Of a stretch of DNA of 9,711 bases, positions 5,557 through 9,711 are shown piece after piece; the first letter of the stretch is position 1, and each line of letters opens with the position of its first letter. The notes beneath the pieces were generated by a model. That model had not been told where the DNA came from, searched no databases, and worked only from the letters and a program-made list of their open reading frames with translations. The DNA is from Chloroflexota bacterium. Lineage in GTDB: Bacteria; Chloroflexota; Anaerolineae; Caldilineales; Caldilineaceae. The stretch covers positions 1 through 9,711 of the forward strand of contig QEUW01000303.1 in assembly GCA_003577005.1 (NCBI GenBank), given 5' to 3'. A program made the translations under genes and the position numbers.

Positions 5557-6492
5557 ATGAACATTTCTTCACCGCAAGATGCCATCCTGAGTGAGGTGCA
5601 GACCATCGCGCAACCCTCGTTTCCCAGCCGGGTGCGCCTCTGGCTGCGCCGCTATAGTGGGACGCTGCTGCTCCTGTCACCGCTCTTGCTATTTATGGTG
5701 GGCGTCTTTGCCGCGCCCATGCTCTTTCAGATCGCCTTTGCTTTTTTTGAGCGCGAGCTGGTGGCCGGTGTGCTCTGGCTCCCCAAACCGGCCTTCAATC
5801 TGGGCAATTTTGCCCAGGCTTTTGCCGACCCCACCTACCGCTACAGCATCGCATTTACGGTGGGCGTTGCCTTTATCACAACGGCCGCCAATATCCTGCT
5901 GGCCTTGCCGGTGGCCTGGTTTCTGGCGCGGATGAAGGTCTTTGGCCAGAGCGTGATCGAACTGTCGTTTCTGCTGCCCATCTTTGGCGAGATTTTTACG
6001 ATCTATGCGCTGGCCTATGCGCTGACCCCGCAGGGCCCGCTCAACTGGCTTCTGATGAAGCTGCGTCTTATCAGCGAACCGCTTTCGTTGGTGGGCTCGC
6101 CGTGGGCGGTGATTGTGTGGATGTCGTTGCCTACGCTGTCGGTGTTGCTGATCCGCAGCGCCTTTACCAACGTGGATGTGCTCTACGAAGAGGCTGCCCA
6201 GACAATGGGCGCCGGCCCGTGGCAAACCTTCTTCCGGGTGACGGTCCCGCTGGCCAAGAACGGCATCGCCGGGGCCTTTTTACTCGTCTTCTCTGGTGGT
6301 GTGGGCGCCTATACCATCCCTCTGGTCTTGGTCGGGCCTTACAATGATTGGCTCACCAACAAGATTCAGCGCGAGATCACCCCCTATTTCAATTATCCTA
6401 TGGCTTCGGCTCTGGGCGTGATCTTGACTGCCATCTGCGCTGTTCTCTTTTATCTGTATCTGGGTACCCAAGAGGAAGGAGGCCAGCAATGA
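5557..6492 (+). CDS. ABC transporter permease, PotB-like
   Basis: The first of two membrane subunits, 311 residues. After a polar N-terminus of about 34 residues come about six hydrophobic helices, the first near 35-62. The cytoplasmic EAA loop that docks on the ATPase is complete: EEAA at 211-214, Gly218, then V-T-V-P ending at Pro231, fitting EAA-x3-G-x9-I-x-L-P. Together with the size and helix pattern this places it in the PotB/PotH, aminoethylphosphonate and iron permease class rather than the sugar class, with moderate certainty. The ATG at 5557 has no recognisable Shine-Dalgarno site; the sequence before it is the end of a palindromic element. Translation may thus be weak, or the message may be leaderless after processing. 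The last codons contain a strong GGAGG for the next gene. Confidence 0.88.
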   Translation: MNISSPQDAILSEVQTIAQPSFPSRVRLWLRRYSGTLLLLSPLLLFMVGVFAAPMLFQIAFAFFERELVAGVLWLPKPAFNLGNFAQAFADPTYRYSIAFTVGVAFITTAANILLALPVAWFLARMKVFGQSVIELSFLLPIFGEIFTIYALAYALTPQGPLNWLLMKLRLISEPLSLVGSPWAVIVWMSLPTLSVLLIRSAFTNVDVLYEEAAQTMGAGPWQTFFRVTVPLAKNGIAGAFLLVFSGGVGAYTIPLVLVGPYNDWLTNKIQREITPYFNYPMASALGVILTAICAVLFYLYLGTQEEGGQQ

Positions 6493-7286
6493 AGATCGCA
6501 CGCCCGGTGGCGATTGGCCTCAATGTCTACGCCCTGCTGTTGGCCGCCCTGCTCATCTGGCCGGTGGCGCAGGTGTTACTCACGTCCTTTACATCGGATG
6601 TGGTCTTTCCGCCGCGCTATTGGTCGCTCAACGCCTTTCGAGAGGTGTTGTGGCCAGGCTTTTTGCGCTCGATCTGGTACAGCCTCAAGCTGGCCTTTGC
6701 GGTGACCGCGCTGTTGGTGGTGATCTGTCTGCCCGCAGCCTACGCCATGGAGCGCAAACGTTTCAAGGGACGGGCGCTGCTCTCGGTGTTGATCTTTATC
6801 CCCATCATCTTTCCGGTAGTGACTTATTCATCGGCCATCCGCGTCTATGTCTTTATGTTCTTTAGCGACTGGCGCGGCTCGTTCTGGCTGATCGCTATCG
6901 TCACCGCCATGTGGCCGATCCCGCTAGTAGTGCGGTCGATTCAAGGGTCGCTGGCCAATGTAGACCCGGTCTACGAAGAGGCCGCGCTCATGATGGGGGC
7001 CTCACCGCTGCACACCTTTTTCCGTATCACCGTGCCGCTTATCGGCCCGGGGCTGATCACCGCCGCCATGATCGGTTTCACCGCCGCCGCCACCACCTTT
7101 GTCGTGCCCTTCATCCTGGGGGCAAACGAACCGACCGTTTCGCTCTACATCTTCCGCGATGTCGGCCGCATCGGCTTCACCCCGTGGATCGCCGTGCAGG
7201 TGTTGGTCATGGAGATCATCGTGCTGGGCTTCGTGCAGACGCTCTACTTTGTCTTCCGCAAACAGTTCCGCGGGATTTTTGTTTAG
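6489..7286 (+). CDS. ABC transporter permease, PotC-like
   Basis: The second membrane subunit, 265 residues, partner of the upstream permease. The start is the ATG at 6489, which overlaps the TGA stop of the previous gene (ATGA) and follows AGGAAGGAGG by a few bases, so the two are translationally coupled and made in equal amounts. About six helices are seen. The EAA loop is EEAA at 163-166, Gly170 and Ile180-x-V-Pro183. The length is typical of PotC-type permeases. The frame runs upstream to 6348 inside the previous gene, but that part has no start signal. After its stop at 7284-7286 there is a repeat array before the ATPase gene. Confidence 0.9.
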   Translation: MKIARPVAIGLNVYALLLAALLIWPVAQVLLTSFTSDVVFPPRYWSLNAFREVLWPGFLRSIWYSLKLAFAVTALLVVICLPAAYAMERKRFKGRALLSVLIFIPIIFPVVTYSSAIRVYVFMFFSDWRGSFWLIAIVTAMWPIPLVVRSIQGSLANVDPVYEEAALMMGASPLHTFFRITVPLIGPGLITAAMIGFTAAATTFVVPFILGANEPTVSLYIFRDVGRIGFTPWIAVQVLVMEIIVLGFVQTLYFVFRKQFRGIFV

Positions 7287-7299
7287 TGCCGATAATAGG

Positions 7300-7399
7300 T
7301 AATGCGTAATGCGTAATACGTAATACGTAATACGTGTTCCGCATCACGCATCACGCATTACGCATTACGTGTTACGTATCATTACGCATTACGTATTAC
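7300..7399. repeat. Heptamer repeat array in both orientations
   Basis: Seven-base units occur head to tail: TAATGCG twice (7300-7313), then TAATACG three times (7314-7334). After a short switch the complementary type follows: GCATCAC twice (7341-7354), GCATTAC twice (7355-7368), and degenerate GTGTTAC, GTATCATTAC, GCATTAC and GTATTAC units up to 7399. The two halves can fold on each other. The array ends directly before the ATPase Shine-Dalgarno AGGAG. Read in frame it gives a false N-terminal extension for the ATPase (LRITCYVSLRITYY-like). Confidence 0.85.
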
Positions 7400-7411
7400 A
7401 CAGGAGTATTC

Positions 7412-8518
7412 ATGGCCAATATCCGTACCGAGCGTCTGGTCAAACGGTTTGGCGATGTGGCTGCCGTCGATCATGTCGATCTGGAGATCCGCGAAGGTTC
7501 CTTCACGACCATCTTAGGGCCATCAGGCTGTGGCAAGACAACTCTGCTGCGTTGTATCGCCGGGCTGGTTGAGGCAGATGGTGGCAAGGTCTTTATTGGC
7601 GGCAACGATGTCACGCATGTACCGCCGCACAAACGCAATCTGGGCTTTGTCTTCCAGCGGCCGGCCATGCTTCCGCATATGTCGGTCTATGACAATATCG
7701 TTTGGGCGCTGCAACTGCGCAAATGGCCCAAGAACCAGATGCGCGAGCGGGTCCACCAAATGTTGCGGCTGGTGCGGCTGGAAGGGTTGGAGAACCGGAC
7801 GTACCGCCAGCTCTCAGGTGGCCAGGCGCAGCGCGTGGTCATCGCCCGTGCGCTGGCGCCCCAGCCCGATGTGCTCTTTCTCGATGAGCCACTCAGCCAA
7901 CTCGACGCCAAGTTGCGCGACGAACTCAAGCTGGAGATCGCCGAGATCCACCGCCAGACTGGCTGCACCACGCTCATGGTCACCCACGACCAGGCCGAGG
8001 CGCTGACGCTGGCCGACAACGTCCTGCTCATGAACCAGGGCAAGATCGTCCAGGAAGGCAGCCCGCTGGACCTCTATCGCCAGCCGCGTACGCTCTTTAG
8101 CGCCGATTTTATCGGCACCAACAATTTTGTGGCAGGCACCATCACCGAGGCCGGCCAATGCACCAGCGTGACGCTCGACGGCGCTGGAGCCGTTGTAAAA
8201 ACGGAACAACGACTGGCCGGAGCCACGCCCGGCGCACCGGTCTGGGTCTGCATTCGCGCTGACGATATCGATATCCTCGACGAGGAACAGCGGGGCCGCT
8301 ACCCAAATGTAGTCACCGCCACCGTCGACCAGGCGCTCCTCACCGGGGGGACAGTCATCGTCCAGGCCCGTGTGGGCGCGGCGGAATTGCGCATCCATGC
8401 GGGAGGGAGCCGGCGTTTCCAGTTGTTGGGGCGCGAGGGAACGGAGATCCTCTGTTCGCTGGGCAACATTAGTCTGATCCCGCGCAATGCAGATGAGGCG
8501 CCGCCAGGGCACCGGTAA
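7412..8518 (+). CDS. ABC transporter ATP-binding protein, PotA-like
   Basis: The cytoplasmic motor of the importer, 368 residues. All key motifs are intact: Walker A GPSGCGKTT (36-44), Q-loop Gln82, signature LSGGQ (134-138), Walker B VLFLDEP (154-160), D-loop LSQLD (161-165) and switch His192. The C-terminal third, from about 240, is a TOBE-type regulatory domain as in PotA, MalK and FbpC subunits. The start is the ATG at 7412 with AGGAG 6 nt upstream; the frame continues to 7334 only through the heptamer repeats. One ATPase would serve as homodimer for the permease pair. It is the last gene of the operon, with the stop at 8516-8518 immediately before an inverted repeat. The polyamine-transporter label reflects the class, not a known substrate. 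Confidence 0.92.
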   Translation: MANIRTERLVKRFGDVAAVDHVDLEIREGSFTTILGPSGCGKTTLLRCIAGLVEADGGKVFIGGNDVTHVPPHKRNLGFVFQRPAMLPHMSVYDNIVWALQLRKWPKNQMRERVHQMLRLVRLEGLENRTYRQLSGGQAQRVVIARALAPQPDVLFLDEPLSQLDAKLRDELKLEIAEIHRQTGCTTLMVTHDQAEALTLADNVLLMNQGKIVQEGSPLDLYRQPRTLFSADFIGTNNFVAGTITEAGQCTSVTLDGAGAVVKTEQRLAGATPGAPVWVCIRADDIDILDEEQRGRYPNVVTATVDQALLTGGTVIVQARVGAAELRIHAGGSRRFQLLGREGTEILCSLGNISLIPRNADEAPPGHR

Positions 8519-8615
8519 AAAGCGGTTCACAGAGATCACCGAGAAGACACAGAGAGCACGGAGAACAGCCTCTGTGTCCTCTGTGAAACCTCTATGTGCT
8601 CTGTGTTCCGCTTTT
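8518..8615. repeat. CACAGAG-type inverted repeat between convergent genes
   Basis: AAAAGCGG (8518-8525) pairs with CCGCTTTT (8608-8615). Inside, CACAGAG units on the left (8529-8535, 8548-8554) face CTCTGTG units on the right (several within 8569-8607); AGACACAGAG (8545-8554) has a one-mismatch inverted partner at 8570-8579. The element begins within the stop codon of the ATPase gene and ends 18 bases from the stop of the PHP gene. The A-tract/T-tract at the base of the stem suits a two-way terminator, though only four T follow. Confidence 0.65.
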
Positions 8616-8633
8616 GGCGCCACATCATCCGGA

Positions 8634-9518
8634 CTAGGGGAGAAACAGCGGATTGGTCCAGGCAGTGTTGCCCCTGGCGTCGCGGCACTCGACGCGGAGA
8701 TAGCGCTCTTTGCCCTTCAGTTTGTACTCGGCTTCGGTCAAGGGGTGGCCGGGTTCGGCCCGATATTGCCAGCCCCACTGGTGAACGCCGATAAAGTTGA
8801 TCACGGTCGCATCCGAGCAACGGACATAGGCTACCCCGTTCTCGATGCGGAAGTCATGGATGGTCGGGCCGCTGGAAGAGTAAAAGGCGCCCTGGTTGAG
8901 CGCCTGAAGGATGCTCTCTTCGTCCAGCCGCTCGCTTTTGACCCAGACCCAGCCGCCGTCGAAGTCGTCGTTGATGCCGTGGGTGTCATCGGTGGCCAGA
9001 CCGGCCCACTCTTTGTTGCGCGCCAGCAGGCTATCCCAATGGACTGTGGACAGCCCTTTGCCCAGATCGGTGTTGGCCGAGGTGTTCCAGATCTCCATAC
9101 CGGCCAGCCGTTCCAGCGGCAACAGTTCGTGTAGTTCCATGCCCGACCAGTAGGCATGGGGCAGAAAGAGGAGTTTCGCCTGCTCGGCCCAGGTATCAAT
9201 GGCTTCCTGGATCGGCGCCCCATAGCGAGCGCGCACCACCTGGCGGATGCCGACCAGCACCATGTGATAGGACTGGCCGACCTCGTTGCGACCGTGGCTC
9301 AACTCGACGCCGGGGATGGTCAAGAAGGAATCGTCGTTGAAAGCCGACATATCGGTGATCACATCGTGGTCGGTGATGGAGAGAAAGTGATAGCCATGGG
9401 CGCGGTGTGCCGCTGCGCTTTCAGCGGGCGACAGTTTGCCGTCCGAGCGGGTGGTGTGGGCGTGCAAGGCACCCTTGTACCAGGCGCCGGGCTGTGTAAA
9501 CGGATTGGTGGTTGCCAT
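8634..9518 (-). CDS. PHP-domain metallohydrolase, CehA/McbA-like
   Basis: A 294-residue cytoplasmic enzyme of the PHP superfamily, which binds two or three divalent metals and cleaves phosphate esters; CehA/McbA relatives also act on carbaryl-type ester bonds. The metal ligands expected for PHP are visible: HAH at 19-21 with Asp26, TDHD with His51, Glu72 in PGVE, His85, His121 in LPHAY, and D-T-H at 178-180. From about 205 a beta-rich tail (SSSGPTIHDFRIENG onward) follows, typical of the CehA group. No signal peptide is seen. The start is the ATG at 9518, with CAGGAG about 7 nt upstream; an extension to 9683 runs through repeats and is not coding. It faces the ABC operon tail to tail, so it is a separate transcript. 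Substrate unknown; a link to the imported compound is inferred from position only. Confidence 0.88.
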   Translation of the reverse strand: MATTNPFTQPGAWYKGALHAHTTRSDGKLSPAESAAAHRAHGYHFLSITDHDVITDMSAFNDDSFLTIPGVELSHGRNEVGQSYHMVLVGIRQVVRARYGAPIQEAIDTWAEQAKLLFLPHAYWSGMELHELLPLERLAGMEIWNTSANTDLGKGLSTVHWDSLLARNKEWAGLATDDTHGINDDFDGGWVWVKSERLDEESILQALNQGAFYSSSGPTIHDFRIENGVAYVRCSDATVINFIGVHQWGWQYRAEPGHPLTEAEYKLKGKERYLRVECRDARGNTAWTNPLFLP

Positions 9519-9539
9519 TGATTTTCTCCTGCGGCGAGC

Positions 9540-9613
9540 ATGAATTTGGACACGGCTTTTTGGATGAACACGAATTCTTTGATTTATCTGTGTAGCTCTG
9601 TTCTCCGTGTGCT
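9540..9613. repeat. Degenerate intergenic repeat upstream of the PHP gene
   Basis: This stretch holds loosely repeated blocks GGACACGG (9548-9555) and GGATGAACACGAATTC (from about 9562) and then CTGTTCTCCGTG (9598-9609). I recognise this type of GGATNNACACGAATT and CACAGAG-like text as common intergenic repeat material, from memory. The last 12-mer is the exact reverse complement of 8557-8568, on the other side of the PHP gene. Confidence 0.5.
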
Positions 9614-9667
9614 GAAATTGGAACAAGAAGGTGAACCGTGATGACTTAGCCAGAATAGATGCTGAGT

Positions 9668-9687
9668 CAGGTTGAATTGCCAACCTG
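9668..9687. promoter_or_regulatory. 20-bp palindrome upstream of the PHP gene, candidate operator
   Basis: CAGGTTG (9668-9674), AATTGC, CAACCTG (9681-9687) is a perfect 7-bp inverted repeat. It lies 150 bases upstream of the PHP start. On the minus strand a -10-like TATCAT (9698-9703) precedes it, so it could sit at a transcription start; the -35 would be outside the window. The only other pair seen, TTGGCA with TCTATT at 18 nt, is weak. Confidence 0.35.
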
Positions 9688-9711
9688 TACTAAAAGAATG
9701 ATACCCAAATG

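Noticed and set aside
7300..7399. CRISPR array
   Set aside because: Units are 7 bases long with no spacers between them; it is a simple tandem/inverted repeat array.
9519..9683. 55-residue N-terminal extension of the PHP protein
   Set aside because: It translates repeat DNA and has no ribosome site, while CAGGAG directly precedes the ATG at 9518.

Overview
The window looks like a piece of a Chloroflexota genome (Caldilineae/Anaerolineae-like). This is an inference from style, not from a marker gene: GC-rich genes with good Shine-Dalgarno sites, a large STAND-type ATPase with a TPR tail, a twin-arginine lipoprotein as an ABC solute-binding protein, and intergenic spaces packed with short palindromic and heptameric repeats. 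No rRNA, tRNA, CRISPR array or transposase gene was seen.

Layout. (1) 2-2065, plus strand: the 3' part of a STAND/NB-ARC ATPase with TPR repeats, open at the left window edge. (2) 2066-2592: a 527-base convergent gap with no credible gene but at least five inverted repeats, two of them perfect with 20- and 21-bp arms. (3) 2593-3342, minus strand: a six-helix membrane protein of unknown function. (4) 3343-3983: a divergent control region with palindromes near the membrane-protein side and, on the plus strand, a good sigma70-type promoter followed at once by a GntR/HutC-like operator. (5) 3984-8518, plus strand: a four-gene ABC importer (lipoprotein binding protein, two permeases, ATPase) of the polyamine/iron/phosphonate-type (Pot-like) class. 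(6) 8634-9518, minus strand: a PHP-domain metallohydrolase of the CehA/McbA type, convergent with the transporter. (7) 9519-9711: its upstream region with repeats and a 20-bp palindrome.

How the parts may work together. The importer genes form one transcription unit by order and direction, but the junctions differ. A 225-bp nested palindrome separates the binding-protein gene from permease 1, the two permease genes overlap by ATGA, and a heptamer array separates permease 2 from the ATPase gene. The first junction resembles the malE-malF arrangement in enterobacteria, where palindromes help keep the binding-protein mRNA more abundant than that of the membrane parts. The HutC-like operator and the neighbouring PHP hydrolase suggest, without proving, import of a small phosphorylated or otherwise hydrolysable compound that is cleaved in the cytoplasm.

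The most unusual aspects are the density and geometry of the palindromes: three inverted repeats with 29-30 nt spacers within 280 bases, one palindrome family present in two intergenic gaps, and a 12-mer in opposite orientation on both sides of the hydrolase gene.
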